Part shown: positions 5,446-5,566 of the stretch, one piece after another
Position numbering within the stretch: the stretch's first letter is position 1
Layout: each line of letters starts with the position of its first letter
NCBI GenBank assembly: GCA_007117785.1
Contig: SKFV01000304.1
Coordinates: 1-5,566, forward strand
Reading direction: 5' to 3'
From: Pseudomonas sp.
Lineage (GTDB): Bacteria > Pseudomonadota > Gammaproteobacteria > Pseudomonadales > Pseudomonadaceae
Length of the DNA stretch: 5,566 nucleotides
The notes under the pieces: model-generated
What the model was told of the DNA's origin: nothing
Database searches by the model: none
The model's input: only the letters and a program-made list of their open reading frames with translations
Position numbers and translations under genes: made by a program

Positions 5446-5566
5446 ATGCCCCAACACAACACGACGCACGCCGGAATCGCGAGCTTTGTAGACGGCGAAA
5501 GCTACTCAGATGTCGCCCTGTTTACAGGTGAGCGCCAAGTCCACACCGACACCGGCATCTTCGCAG
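5446..5566 (+). CDS. Probable capsid decoration protein, N-terminal part (runs off the right edge)
   Basis: Only 40 codons are visible, from ATG 5446 behind AGGAGG, and the frame is open to the window edge. The visible protein begins M-P-Q-H-N-T-T-H-A-G-I-A and continues with S-Y-S-D-V-A-L-F-T-G-E and V-H-T-D-T-G-I-F-A. I do not recognise a diagnostic motif. The call rests on position directly after the protease/scaffold gene, where lambda-like modules carry the head decoration protein (gpD role) or a related small capsid stabiliser, followed by the major capsid gene. The short beta-prone pattern with Thr/Gly/Val and the strong ribosome binding site fit a high-copy shell protein. It could instead be a DUF2190-type capsid protein or the start of another head protein. 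That it is a real gene is well supported; the product is an inference. Confidence 0.55.
   Translation, partial: MPQHNTTHAGIASFVDGESYSDVALFTGERQVHTDTGIFA

Overview
The window is a gap-free, all-plus-strand slice of a lambda-like tailed-phage (siphovirus-type) head module, most likely from an integrated prophage. The gene order is the classic lambda one: small terminase (Nu1 role), large terminase (gpA role), head-tail joining protein (gpW), portal (gpB), protease with a nested scaffold (gpC/Nu3 roles), then the start of what is probably a capsid decoration gene (gpD role). The host cannot be named from this sequence. The moderate-to-high GC of most genes, the NTG starts with AGGA-type ribosome binding sites, and the similarity to Nu1/gpA/gpW/gpB point to a proteobacterial host, probably a gammaproteobacterium (inference).

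Layout: 1-487 is the 3' part of a Nu1/DUF1441-type small terminase. 480-2549 is a gpA-family large terminase that overlaps it by 8 nt. 2552-2761 is gpW. 2765-4276 is a lambda-family portal. 4266-5402 is a ClpP-like protease fused in frame to a scaffold-like C-terminal domain, overlapping the portal by 11 nt. A well-placed internal start at 4953 should produce the scaffold alone. 5446-5566 is the beginning of a further gene behind a full AGGAGG ribosome binding site. The only stretch outside coding sequence longer than 3 nt is 5403-5445, where I see that ribosome binding site and no terminator.

How they work together: the two terminase subunits recognise, cut and pump DNA through the portal ring. 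The scaffold directs procapsid assembly around the portal. The ClpP-like protease presumably clears scaffold and/or processes capsid proteins. gpW plugs and extends the portal after packaging so the tail can attach. The gene starting at the right edge probably stabilises the expanded shell. Overlaps and 2-3 nt gaps indicate one polycistronic late transcript with translational coupling.

The module is ordinary in kind and I do not see a defence system, RNA gene, CRISPR array or other foreign cargo. The most interesting spot is the protease/scaffold junction at 4908-4956. A C8 run and a C7 run encode a proline linker. Slippage in either direction on the C8 run would end the protease before, or exactly at, the internal scaffold start, which would uncouple the two products. 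The protease block also has visibly lower GC than its neighbours, and the scaffold begins with a degenerate repeated motif.
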